Shown here: positions 1 through 8,628 of the stretch, one piece after another | How the letters are laid out: each line of letters begins with the position of its first letter | Position numbering within the stretch: the first letter of the stretch is position 1 | Source of the DNA: Planctomycetota bacterium | Lineage (GTDB): Bacteria; Planctomycetota; Phycisphaerae; FEN-1346 | DNA: 21,874 nucleotides | NCBI GenBank assembly: GCA_026386995.1 | Contig: JAPLMO010000361.1 | Coordinates: 1-21,874, forward strand | Reading direction: 5' to 3' | Translations under genes and position numbers: made by a program | Notes under the pieces: model-generated | The model's database searches: none | Told to the model about the DNA's origin: nothing | Seen by the model: only the letters and a program-made list of their open reading frames with translations

Positions 1-1832
1 TGAGACCGGCGGACGACGTACCACCACACGCCGACCGTGACCGCGCCGGCGCTTCCCGCCACCATGTCCAGCACTTCAAATGAGCGTCCTTCGGTCAGAT
101 ACCGCTGGGAATATTCGACCGCCACCGCCAGGAGCGAGACGAAAAGCGTTGCCGCCAAGATGCGGGTGCGCAGGCGCCAGAGGGTCGCCCGGCGGTTCAA
201 CGCATAACACAAGAGGAGGCACAGGACCGCGAACGCGCCGAAGTGCATGGCCTTGTCGTTGAAATCCACGCCCTCGACGGACTCGATCATCTCGCTTTCG
301 GCGGTTGAGAGAGACATAAGCAACCCCATCGCGCCGACCACGGCCGGCCATTGCGCCCAGCCGTACTCGCGGGCCCTCCGGTGGCGCCAGGCGGCGCCGT
401 GCGCCGCCCACGCGGTCACGATCCCCAGGACGGCGGCCAGGGCCAGCAGGTTCGGCGCAAGGACCGCCGAGGCGTCGAAACGGAAGTAAAGCAAGTTGGC
501 GACAAGGGCGCCGATGCCGACACGCATCATGGTGCGCGGCCAAGGGCTCTCGGCACGATGCCACGCTCGGGCCAGGAACGCAACCAGCGCCACGGCACCC
601 GCGATCACCACCGTCCAGCCGACCCATCCGGTCTCGGCCAGAAGGAGCAGGTAGCCGTTTGTGTCGACGCCCTGGTCCGGGGCGGTCGGCCACCCCGTCG
701 AACCGAAGATCGCGTGTGGGGAGGTCGCCCCGGCGCCGACGCCCAAGACCGCACGCCAGCCCGTGAGGCTCCGCGTCAGCGCATCCAGGTCGGCGCTTGC
801 GCTGGCGGCCGGTTGATGGGGCGGCCCCGCCCAGTAGCCGATGGCCATGGCCGCCAGGATCCACACCAGGGCCGCTGCGGCAAACACGACGCCGCGACGG
901 CGCGACCGGTACGTCGGAGCGTCCGTCGCAAACCCGACGAGCACGAAGCCGACCGACACCAGCACGGAAGCAACCGAAAGACGCCACGGTATGTTGCTCA
1001 TGCCGATGGCGGCGGCAATCAGGCCCAGCATCAGCACGCCGATGAGGCTCCAGACCGGCGCGGCGCGGCCGAGCCATCCGCGCCCCGTCTGGCGCTGCGG
1101 CAGCCGGCGGCGCGGCATCCAGCCCAGGAGGCGAAGCACCACCGCTACGGCCAGCGGCAGGCCGGCAATCAGTGCCGGCGCAAGGCTGTCGCCGCCGAAG
1201 ATCTGGAGCGGACCGAGGCGCTGGAACACCCCCGGGCCTTCGCGGGCCGGCGGCGCCGCCCCGGCCAGGATGACCCAGAATGCGATCGAGACAACACCCA
1301 AGACAACGGCCCACGTCGCGCGGCGGATTTTTTTGCGGCCCACGAGCGAAGAGGAAACCAGCCAGTATAAGCCGCATGCCGCCGCCACCAGCATAAACAC
1401 CCCCGCCGTCGGCACGGGCCGCAGGCTGTACCGGCCCACCGGAAGCATGCCGGGGCGGTTGGATGCCGGCTCGGGCACGCCCGCCACCAGGAGCGAGTCC
1501 GAGGGTCCGCGGGCCGGCCGATCGAGCACGATTCCGTCCACCCGCAGAATGGGCAGAAACTGAAACAACACGAGCCCGAGGAAAAACCACAAGAAAGGGT
1601 TGGCCCACGTCCGAATGTAGGTGAGCGGAGTAACGACCAGCGAGGCTACCACCCAAAAGACCATGAGCGTACAGACCAGCAGCAGCAGGTCCATGCCGCC
1701 ATAGCGGTGCAAGTGGCCGAAGATGGTCACGATCAATACCAGCGTCAGCCAGAGTACCATCTGATAGGCCGCGGAGACGGCGCGAGCCATCGGGGTGGGA
1801 ACGCCCGGCGCGGCTGGCATCGTGTGAGGCAT
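1..1832 (-). CDS. O-antigen ligase-like / VanZ-like fusion membrane protein (3' end cut by window edge)
   Basis: The frame is open from an ATG at 1832 to the left edge without a stop; 610 codons are visible. The protein is polytopic, with many hydrophobic helices. Around residues 376-405 it carries a motif typical of O-antigen ligase/Wzy_C proteins (NGYLLLLAETGWVGW). From about residue 505 it changes into a VanZ-like module: DKAMHFGAF near 526, then VEYSQRYLTEGRSFEVLDM and a glycine-rich helix, matching the family's D-K-x-x-H, E-x-x-Q and G-R-x-x-x-x-x-D pattern. By family knowledge the first part would polymerise or ligate surface glycan in the inner membrane; the VanZ role is unknown. It follows the BY-kinase gene on the same strand after a 138-base gap containing a hairpin. 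No convincing ribosome binding site is seen; ATG at 1820 is an alternative start. A longer competing frame on the same strand (76-1914) is Arg/Gly-rich and is a shadow. Confidence 0.82.
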   Translation of the reverse strand, partial: MPHTMPAAPGVPTPMARAVSAAYQMVLWLTLVLIVTIFGHLHRYGGMDLLLLVCTLMVFWVVASLVVTPLTYIRTWANPFLWFFLGLVLFQFLPILRVDGIVLDRPARGPSDSLLVAGVPEPASNRPGMLPVGRYSLRPVPTAGVFMLVAAACGLYWLVSSSLVGRKKIRRATWAVVLGVVSIAFWVILAGAAPPAREGPGVFQRLGPLQIFGGDSLAPALIAGLPLAVAVVLRLLGWMPRRRLPQRQTGRGWLGRAAPVWSLIGVLMLGLIAAAIGMSNIPWRLSVASVLVSVGFVLVGFATDAPTYRSRRRGVVFAAAALVWILAAMAIGYWAGPPHQPAASASADLDALTRSLTGWRAVLGVGAGATSPHAIFGSTGWPTAPDQGVDTNGYLLLLAETGWVGWTVVIAGAVALVAFLARAWHRAESPWPRTMMRVGIGALVANLLYFRFDASAVLAPNLLALAAVLGIVTAWAAHGAAWRHRRAREYGWAQWPAVVGAMGLLMSLSTAESEMIESVEGVDFNDKAMHFGAFAVLCLLLCYALNRRATLWRLRTRILAATLFVSLLAVAVEYSQRYLTEGRSFEVLDMVAGSAGAVTVGVWWYVVRRS

Positions 1833-1922
1833 CGGCGCTCTGAGAACTCGACCTAGCGGTGCTTCGACTGGCGGCCCGCAAACCTTGCCGGCTGCCACCG
1901 CTTGCAGTCCGCACTAAATACA

Positions 1923-1950
1923 GCGCGGCGGGCGCTAAGGCCCGCCGCGC
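1923..1950 (-). terminator. Perfect 11-bp hairpin, candidate terminator of the BY-kinase gene
   Basis: Positions 1923-1933 and 1940-1950 are perfect inverted copies (GCGCGGCGGGC) around a 6-base loop. It lies 21 bases past the stop codon of the gene at 1971-4220. On the minus strand the stem is followed by TGTATTT, a weak U-tract, so termination may be partial and the next gene could be read through. Confidence 0.6.
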
Positions 1951-1970
1951 GAAACTCCATCACCGTCGCC

Positions 1971-4220
1971 TTATGTTTTGTCGGCGTCCGGCGGATCGGC
2001 CACGGCGGTCGACGGCGAGGCCAACCCCGGCTTAGCACCTCCGACAGCCGGTGCAACGGTGGTCGGGCGAGCGACGGCCGAGTAGTCGTAGTAGGCCTGG
2101 TATGCCTCGCGGAAGTACCCGCCCTTGGTGGCGCGGACGCGGTTCAGGACGGCGCCCATGAGGCGGGCCCTGAGGGACCTGATCTGCCGCGCGGCACGCT
2201 GGGCGACGCCCTTGGTGTTGTCGCCGGCGCGATACACCACGACGACGCCGTCAACCGCCTCGGCCAGGAGGTAGTTGTCGGCGACCACGAGCATGGGAGC
2301 CCCGTCGATGAGGATATGGTCGTAGCGTCCGGAGATGTCCTTGATCAACTGCCGCATGTTGCCGGAGCCCAGGAGTTCGGCCGGGCTGGGCGGCAGGACG
2401 CCGCAGACCATCACGTCGAGGTTCTCAACACGCGTGGCCTGAATGGCCTCTTCAATGGAGGCCAGGCCGACGAGGACGTTCGAGAGGCCGACCGTTTCAG
2501 GAACATCGAAAATCCTTCCGATCAAGGGCCGACGGAAATTGGCCTCGACGAGAAGCACGCGGCTGCCGCCCCGAGCCATCGTCAGCGCCAGATTCACGGC
2601 AATGGTGGTTTTGCCGTCGCCGGGGCTGGGGCTTGTGATAAGGATGCTCTTGACCGCGTGATCGGTGGAGAACCGGAGGTTCGTGCGAGCCTGTCGGAAC
2701 GCCTCGGCAAGCAGCGAATGGGGCTGCGTCTGGCTGACGAAGGCCACGTTGGTGTCGATGGCCAAACGCTCGTCTTCCGTAAGATCGGGGATGCTGCCCA
2801 ACAGCGGGACACCGACCTGGCGGATAACTTCAATCGGAGTCCTCAGGCGCGTGTTGGCGATTTCAAGGAGCAGGCTCAAGCCGACGCCCACCAGGAGGCT
2901 GAACAGGATGACGGCCGGGATATAGAGGAGCAACCGCGGCTCGGACGGTTCGAGCGGCAGCCTGGGCCACCCCATGACGCGGATGTTGGGCCGCGTCAGG
3001 GCACTGGTGATGCGCATTCTTTCGAGGCCGTCAGAGACGGTGTTCAGGAGGGTCTGGGTGCGCATGAAGTCGGCTTCGCGGGCACGATAATCGGCGGTCA
3101 ACTTGGCGGCGCCGAGGGCGGCGGAGCGAGCCTCAGCCAGGCGGCTGAGGAGTTCAGCCTCGGAGTCGCGAGCGCGGTCATACTTGTTCTTGAGCGTCGC
3201 CGCTTGCTGCTGGAAGAGTTGTCCGAGGGCCTCTGACTGCTTGGCCTGGAGGTCGTTCTGAGCGGACTGAAGGGTAGCCTCGGCCCGTTTGACGAAATCG
3301 TTCTTGGGTCCGAAACGTGCCTTGAGGGCCTGAAGTTCCTCGGCGGCGCGCGTCACCTGCTGCGTGGCCCCCATGGTGTTGGGGTCCTTGCGGAGGTTGT
3401 CCATCACATCGGGGAAGGCCATGAGGACGGGGGTCATGTCCTTGCCTTCCTCGGCCTGCTGGCGGAGTTTCTGGAACTGGTCCCAGGAGGCCTTAGTTTC
3501 GGCCAGTACCACCTGGCCATTGGTCAGTTGCATGGTAAGGGCCACCACACGGGCCATCTGTTCGCTTTGCCGCTCGTCGGTGACAATGATGCTGGATTCA
3601 TCGCGCAGGGCCGACAGGCGCCTGCCGAGGTCGGCCAACTGGCTGCGCAGGTCGTCGCGCTCGGTGCGCAATTCGCGCTGGCGGTCGGCGTCCAACTGGG
3701 TCCGGTCGTCCTTGATCTGGGCGGTGTATTGCGTCAGGATCTGGGTGACGATCTGGGTCACCTCTTCCCGGTGGCGGCCCTTGAGACTCACGAGGATGTT
3801 CTGGGTATTCGGGATGTACATGACGCGGAGGTCTTCGCTGATATTCAGGATCGCTCCGGCGCCGGTATAGAGGGTCTGCTTGCCCTCGAGTTCCTTCAGG
3901 GCAGCATCCAGGACGCGGGGGTTCTTGATGGCCAGAACCTGGGCCTCGACGTAACTCTGGAACAGCTGGGTGGGAATCTCCGGCTGGTAACCGCCCATGA
4001 GCGCGGGGAACTGGTTCTGCCCGGGTTCGACCTCGACAATGCCCTCCGCCAGGTAGAAGGGGGCCCATACGTACCAGGCCACGAGGCCGCCCGTGCCGCC
4101 CAGGCCCAGGACGACAAAGCAGGCGACAATCAGCCAGAATCGCGCTCGGACAATCCGCCAGATGTCCGCCGGGGAAAGGATCGGGGCCGTCGAAGCGGCA
4201 ACATTAGGTTGCTGAGACAT
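1971..4220 (-). CDS. Wzc-like polysaccharide chain-length regulator fused to BY-kinase domain
   Basis: Inner-membrane polysaccharide co-polymerase with a cytoplasmic bacterial tyrosine kinase domain; the family controls chain length and export through cycles of tyrosine autophosphorylation. 749 residues. A Wzz-type N terminus has a membrane helix at about 28-52, followed by long periplasmic coiled coil (about 170-400) and a second helix at about 430-453. The kinase domain has EAFRQARTNL (506-515), Walker A SPSPGDGKTT (530-539), Walker B ILIDGAP (636-642) and a C-terminal tyrosine cluster at Y702, Y707, Y710, Y711 and Y713. The Walker A' motif reads VEANFRRP (558-565), where the usual two aspartates are Glu and Asn. 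The start was set at ATG 4220 because AAGGAAGG lies 5 bases upstream; the frame extends to 4247 without a ribosome site there. It follows the TPR gene and has its own -10 box. Confidence 0.93.
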   Translation of the reverse strand: MSQQPNVAASTAPILSPADIWRIVRARFWLIVACFVVLGLGGTGGLVAWYVWAPFYLAEGIVEVEPGQNQFPALMGGYQPEIPTQLFQSYVEAQVLAIKNPRVLDAALKELEGKQTLYTGAGAILNISEDLRVMYIPNTQNILVSLKGRHREEVTQIVTQILTQYTAQIKDDRTQLDADRQRELRTERDDLRSQLADLGRRLSALRDESSIIVTDERQSEQMARVVALTMQLTNGQVVLAETKASWDQFQKLRQQAEEGKDMTPVLMAFPDVMDNLRKDPNTMGATQQVTRAAEELQALKARFGPKNDFVKRAEATLQSAQNDLQAKQSEALGQLFQQQAATLKNKYDRARDSEAELLSRLAEARSAALGAAKLTADYRAREADFMRTQTLLNTVSDGLERMRITSALTRPNIRVMGWPRLPLEPSEPRLLLYIPAVILFSLLVGVGLSLLLEIANTRLRTPIEVIRQVGVPLLGSIPDLTEDERLAIDTNVAFVSQTQPHSLLAEAFRQARTNLRFSTDHAVKSILITSPSPGDGKTTIAVNLALTMARGGSRVLLVEANFRRPLIGRIFDVPETVGLSNVLVGLASIEEAIQATRVENLDVMVCGVLPPSPAELLGSGNMRQLIKDISGRYDHILIDGAPMLVVADNYLLAEAVDGVVVVYRAGDNTKGVAQRAARQIRSLRARLMGAVLNRVRATKGGYFREAYQAYYDYSAVARPTTVAPAVGGAKPGLASPSTAVADPPDADKT

Positions 4221-4225
4221 AGACA

Positions 4226-4233
4226 CCTTCCTT
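4226..4233 (-). promoter_or_regulatory. Ribosome binding site fixing the start of the BY-kinase gene
   Basis: AAGGAAGG on the minus strand, 5 bases before ATG 4220. It favours this ATG over an in-frame upstream one at 4247, which has no such site. Confidence 0.75.
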
Positions 4234-4249
4234 CTGCTAGCGTGCACTG

Positions 4250-4255
4250 ATTATA
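4250..4255 (-). promoter_or_regulatory. Perfect TATAAT -10 box ahead of the BY-kinase gene
   Basis: The minus strand reads TATAAT at 4255-4250, giving a predicted start near 4243 and a leader of roughly 23 bases that contains the ribosome site. No recognisable -35 hexamer is present at 16-18 bases, because that position lies in a G+C-rich hairpin. It could be a weak or activator-dependent internal promoter, or chance in an A+T-richer patch. Confidence 0.4.
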
Positions 4256-4264
4256 TGTTCGCCA

Positions 4265-4299
4265 CGCGCGGCCGCGCCGATGAAACGCGGCGTCGCGCG
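4265..4299 (-). terminator. Bulged 12-bp hairpin after the TPR gene
   Basis: Arms 4265-4276 (CGCGCG GCCGCG) and 4286-4299 pair over 12 bp with a 2-base bulge at 4292-4293 and a 9-base loop. It starts 7 bases beyond the TPR stop codon and just before the -10 box of the next gene. There is no U-tract, so it may be a processing or partial termination site rather than a classical terminator. Confidence 0.4.
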
Positions 4300-4305
4300 G
4301 GGTTG

Positions 4306-7300
4306 TCACTTGCGCGCCTGCTTGACGCGCTTCTGTGCATCCTCGAGGTCCTTGCCCTCAAGGCCCATATCGATCGCCTTCTGGTACTCGGTGCGGGCCT
4401 CGTCCATCCGATCTCGCGCCTCGTAGACGCGACCGAGGTGATAATGGGCCTCGGCATTGTCGCCGTACTTGATGCTCGCCAATAGATTATCGGCAGCCTC
4501 GGGGTATTTTCCACTCAAGAAAGCGATCCACCCCGCCGTATCGAGGATCTGGGGGTGGTTGGGGAGCAAGTTCAGGCAGCGGCGGATGACGTCGCCGGCC
4601 CGCGTGTAATCCTTCTTGTTTTCCGCCAGAATCCACGCCATGTTGTTGGCGTTGGCAACGTCGGTCGGGTCCAGGGCGTACAACATCATGCCCCACTTGA
4701 GGGCCTCGTCCGTCTGACCGAGATTGTAGAGGGCCAGGCTGTAGATGCGGATCGAAGGCAGATAGGGCCGGAGTTTGTCGATACGCTCGGGCGACTCGCC
4801 GTAAAGCGCCTGGAACTCCTCCGCCAGCAACTGAAGAATCTTGCGGGCGGATTCCGGCCGGTTGACGTTAACCTCGATGGTAGCCATGGCGGATCGCAGA
4901 GGCACACTCTTCGGGAGGTTCGCCAGGCCGACCGTCAGGGCCTTCCGCGCATCGTCCATCTTCTTGTCCTGGATCAACAGGTCGGCCAGCATGACGTAAC
5001 CCTGCTCCCAGTCGGGGCGGGCCACCAGGCCGGTCCGGATCACCTTGAATGCCTCGGCCGGCTGATTGGTCCGGCTATAGACGGCCACCAGGGCAATGCG
5101 GGGCCAGACCTCTTTGTCGAATTTGTTCATGACGGCCAGGACGCGGTCGACGGCCTCGGTGGTCCGGCTCATGGCCACCAGGCACCGGGCCTCGCCCGAG
5201 AGGGCGTCGGCGAAGTCGGCCTTGAGTTTGCGCGCCTTCTCGTAATTGGCGAGCGCGTCGGCGTAGTGCTGCTGGAAGACCTGGGCGTCGGCGATTGCCG
5301 CCAGCAGCGCGGGGTCCTGGTCGAGGCGCTCGCGGGAAAGTTGCTTGAAGAGTTCCTCGGCCTTGCCGGGCTCGCGCATGGCCATGTACTTGGACGCCAG
5401 GGCCAGCCGGCCGGGGATGCTGTTGGGCCGGAAGTCCAGGAGCCGCCGCAGGTCATAGACCGCTTCCTTCAGAAGGATGCGGCGGGTATTGATGTCGGAG
5501 CGCAGGAGCATGGCCTTTTCGAAGGCCGCGTCGGTGGGCTCGATACTCGCCAGGAAGTCGAGGGCTTTCTCGGGTTGGGGCCCGGCGTACAGTTCGGCCA
5601 GGCGGTACTTAGCCTCGCCGTAGTTGGCGTCGATCGCGAGGGCGGCTTCCATGAACCGGCGAGCGTCCTCGGACTTTTCCATGCGGGAGGCGATGCGGCC
5701 GGCGATGACAAGCGCCCCGGCGTCCTTCGGGTCGGCCGCGAGAATCTCGTCAATGGCGGCCTTGGCCTCGGGCAACTTGCCCTGGAGCATATAGATGTCG
5801 GCAAGACGCCGCTTGGCGGTCGTCTCTTTCGGAGCCCGTTCGACGGCCTGGCGGTAAAAGGCCTCGGCCTTCGCCAACTCGCCGGCTTGGCCGTAACGGT
5901 CCGCCAGGGCCACGAGCGGAAGCGGGTCTTTCGGCGACAATTCGGCGGCCTTGCGGTAGTACTTCTCGGCCTCGGCGGGACCGGCCGTGCGGGCCGTGAA
6001 TTCGCCGCGCGCCCCGTAGGCGTCGGCCTGGTCCTGGTGGCGCGCGATGTACTCGTCGAGGATCTTCTCGCCCTGTGCCGCGCGGCTGGTATTGGCGTAG
6101 AACTCCGCCATGCCGCGCACCAGAAGCAGGTTGTCCGGCTCGAGGGCATGGGCGCGCTGGAAGATCTCTTCCGCCTTTTGCGGGTCGTGGCGCTGGATGG
6201 CCAGGGCGCCCAGCGCGACCAGGTTGTTGACGTAATTGGGGACGATCTTTGCGATTTCATCGCGAGCGACCGCCGCCTGGTCCCAGGCGCCCAGGCCGGC
6301 GTGGGCCGTGGCCTTCAGGTCGAGGGCCGGCACGTACCGCGGATCGAACTTAAGGGCCTCGTTGGCCTCCGAGATAACCCCGCCATAATTGCCTTGCGAC
6401 AGGTAAATGCGCCCCAGCAGCAGGCGTGCGGGGATCAGTTGCGGCCTCAACTCGAGCGTTTTCTTTATCGCCGCGATGGCCTCGTCCCACTTGCGCTGTC
6501 GGGCCAAGACCTGGCCCAGGATGAAATGGGCTTGCGACAAGGTCTTATTGGACTGGACCACCGCCTTCAACTGGGTCACCGCCTCGTCCGCCTTGTTCTG
6601 GCTCAGCGCCAACAACGCGTCGGCGAACAGCCCTTCCGGCGCCTGAGGGTCCACCTTCTTCATCTGGTCAATGAGCGCAGCGGCCTTGTCATAGGCTTCC
6701 GTGCCCAACTCAAGGGTAAACAGTTGCTGCCAGGCCTGTCGCCAGTCGCGCGAGTTCGGCTCAGCCTTGGCCATGGCCTTGCGCAGAGCGTCCTTGGCCA
6801 GGTCCGTCCGCTCCGTGTACTGGTACAGCCGCGACAGGGAGAGCCAGGTCGCCGCGGGTGCGTCCTCTTTTTCCGTGCGGGCCTTCAGGAGGCTCTCGAC
6901 TTTCTCAAGCGAACCGGTCAGTATAATAACCTCTTCCTCGGAGAAGATCTTGAGGGCCTCGGTCTCGAAAGCCTTGATCTTGTCCGGCTGGTTGCTCTCC
7001 TTCAGGTACGTGACGTAGCGCTCGGCAACGCGCATGGAGTTCTTGCCGATGGCCAGCGCGCGGCGGAACATCGCCTCGACGTCGGCCGGGCGCTTCTGCT
7101 CCTTGTAAATGTCGGCCATCTGGAGGAACGGTTCGGGATTGTCTTTGTCGCGATCGGCGGCCGTCTGGGCTTCCTTCAGTGCGTCCGTCGGACGGTTCCG
7201 GAACATCAGCGACTGGGCAAGCAGAAGCCGGATCGTCGTGTCGTCGGGGTTGACGGCGAGGACTTCTCTGGCGCTGCGTGCGGCACCGTCGAAATCGTGC

Positions 7301-8622
7301 AGTCGGAACTGCACCTCGGCCAAACTCCGCCTGGCCATGACCGTGGTGGCCGTGTCTCGCTGCTCCCGCTGGAGGGCATCCAATTCCCGCTGGGCCGCGC
7401 CCAGTTCGTCGGCCATCAGGTAGGCCCGGGCCAGCAACAGCCGCACCTGGGTCGTGGCCTGTTTCTCACGGGCCTGCTCCAGGTACGTGATGGCCTGGCG
7501 CACCTGCATGTTGATGAGGGCACGCCGGCCGCGCAAGTAGTAGACGGGAGCGGTGTCGGGGGTCTCCTTGGCCATGGCTTCGATCAGTTGGTCGGCCTTG
7601 GCGAAGTTGCCCATGTCCAGGCAGACGTCGGCCTGTTCGAACTTGAGGGACTTGGAATCGGGCAACTGCTCCATGCCCTGCGTAAGAGTGGCCAGGGCCT
7701 TTTCGCGGTCGTTGTCCGCGCGATACATGCTGGCCAGGCGCAGGTAAGCGGCCTCGTTCTTGGGGTCGATGGCCAGGGCCTTGGTGAGGTACTCGCGGCT
7801 CTGGTCGAACCCCTTCTTGCGGTAGGCCACGTCGGCCATCACGACGTAAAGGTGGGCGTCCTCGCCGGCCTTCTCGAGGCCGAGTTGGAGCACCTTGCCG
7901 GCATCGTCCGGTTTACCCAGCGCCAGGAACCTTCCGGCCTTCATGATGTACGCCTCGGCGGATTTCGGGTTGTTCTTGATCGCCAGGTCGAGGACCTCCA
8001 TGACTTTCTCAGGCTGGGAGAGTCTCTCGTAGGCCATTGCCAACCGCAGATACAGTTCCAGCAAGTCGGGGGCCGTCTGAATGCCGGTGCGGCAGCGGTC
8101 GGCGACCGCCTCGTAATACGGGACCCGCTTGGACTGAATCGGCTCCGCTTCGGCGGACTTCTCTTCGACGTAGGCCGCCCACACGTAGGCCTTGCCGTCG
8201 GACGGGTCCATCTGGATCAGTCGGGCAATCTCGCTGCGGGCCTCCTTCCAGAAATGGATGCCCAGGTATAGTTGGGCCAGTTCCCGCTGGGCCGCCACGA
8301 AGTCAGGCTTCAGGTTGACAGCCTGGCGGAAGGCCTGGATGGCGGGCATGACCGCCGGGGGCGACTGGCGCAGCGCAATCTGGCCGAGCATGAACTGGAC
8401 GTCGGCGCTCTTGCCGCCGCCCGCCTTGACGGCGCTGCGCACGGCGAGCCATGCGTTGGTCCATTCGCCGGCGTCCATACTCCTCTTGGCTTCCTGGACG
8501 TAGCGTTCGGGGTCCTCGCCCGACCACCACCCGCTGGCAACCACGATAATGATGACCGCCAGAGGCACGCCGGCGAAAATTAGCAGCCGTAGCAGAAGTT
8601 TAGTGTTCAGCCGTCTTGCCAT
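4306..8622 (-). CDS. Giant membrane-anchored TPR-repeat protein of the exosortase/EPS locus
   Basis: 1438 residues. A short basic N terminus is followed by one hydrophobic helix (about 13-31) that should act as a signal anchor, and then tetratricopeptide repeats almost to the C terminus. Repeated TPR signatures include A-x-x-x-Y-x-x-A and alternating amphipathic helices about every 34 residues, for example FDQSREYLTKALAIDPKNEAAYLRLA. Family knowledge: large TPR proteins (PrsT-type) occur in exosortase/EPS loci and are thought to scaffold export or assembly. Unlike lipoprotein versions, no lipobox Cys is seen here. The start at 8622 lies 6 bases after the EpsI stop; AAGGAG (8634-8639) within the end of epsI lies 11 bases upstream, indicating co-transcription. 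The scaffold role is inferred from position and fold. A 1238-codon open frame on the opposite strand is a shadow. Confidence 0.92.
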   Translation of the reverse strand: MARRLNTKLLLRLLIFAGVPLAVIIIVVASGWWSGEDPERYVQEAKRSMDAGEWTNAWLAVRSAVKAGGGKSADVQFMLGQIALRQSPPAVMPAIQAFRQAVNLKPDFVAAQRELAQLYLGIHFWKEARSEIARLIQMDPSDGKAYVWAAYVEEKSAEAEPIQSKRVPYYEAVADRCRTGIQTAPDLLELYLRLAMAYERLSQPEKVMEVLDLAIKNNPKSAEAYIMKAGRFLALGKPDDAGKVLQLGLEKAGEDAHLYVVMADVAYRKKGFDQSREYLTKALAIDPKNEAAYLRLASMYRADNDREKALATLTQGMEQLPDSKSLKFEQADVCLDMGNFAKADQLIEAMAKETPDTAPVYYLRGRRALINMQVRQAITYLEQAREKQATTQVRLLLARAYLMADELGAAQRELDALQREQRDTATTVMARRSLAEVQFRLHDFDGAARSAREVLAVNPDDTTIRLLLAQSLMFRNRPTDALKEAQTAADRDKDNPEPFLQMADIYKEQKRPADVEAMFRRALAIGKNSMRVAERYVTYLKESNQPDKIKAFETEALKIFSEEEVIILTGSLEKVESLLKARTEKEDAPAATWLSLSRLYQYTERTDLAKDALRKAMAKAEPNSRDWRQAWQQLFTLELGTEAYDKAAALIDQMKKVDPQAPEGLFADALLALSQNKADEAVTQLKAVVQSNKTLSQAHFILGQVLARQRKWDEAIAAIKKTLELRPQLIPARLLLGRIYLSQGNYGGVISEANEALKFDPRYVPALDLKATAHAGLGAWDQAAVARDEIAKIVPNYVNNLVALGALAIQRHDPQKAEEIFQRAHALEPDNLLLVRGMAEFYANTSRAAQGEKILDEYIARHQDQADAYGARGEFTARTAGPAEAEKYYRKAAELSPKDPLPLVALADRYGQAGELAKAEAFYRQAVERAPKETTAKRRLADIYMLQGKLPEAKAAIDEILAADPKDAGALVIAGRIASRMEKSEDARRFMEAALAIDANYGEAKYRLAELYAGPQPEKALDFLASIEPTDAAFEKAMLLRSDINTRRILLKEAVYDLRRLLDFRPNSIPGRLALASKYMAMREPGKAEELFKQLSRERLDQDPALLAAIADAQVFQQHYADALANYEKARKLKADFADALSGEARCLVAMSRTTEAVDRVLAVMNKFDKEVWPRIALVAVYSRTNQPAEAFKVIRTGLVARPDWEQGYVMLADLLIQDKKMDDARKALTVGLANLPKSVPLRSAMATIEVNVNRPESARKILQLLAEEFQALYGESPERIDKLRPYLPSIRIYSLALYNLGQTDEALKWGMMLYALDPTDVANANNMAWILAENKKDYTRAGDVIRRCLNLLPNHPQILDTAGWIAFLSGKYPEAADNLLASIKYGDNAEAHYHLGRVYEARDRMDEARTEYQKAIDMGLEGKDLEDAQKRVKQARK

Positions 8623-8628
8623 GCCGTG

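Noticed and set aside
76..1914. 612-codon frame on the minus strand
   Set aside because: Arg/Gly/Pro/Ala-rich without domain features; another frame on the same strand encodes a clear membrane protein with ligase and VanZ motifs.
1902..3236. 444-codon open frame on the plus strand
   Set aside because: Antisense to the BY-kinase domain, which has unmistakable motifs on the other strand.
4555..8271. 1238-codon open frame on the plus strand
   Set aside because: It is exactly antisense to the TPR gene, whose biased codon use leaves the opposite strand without stops; the product has no recognisable domain.
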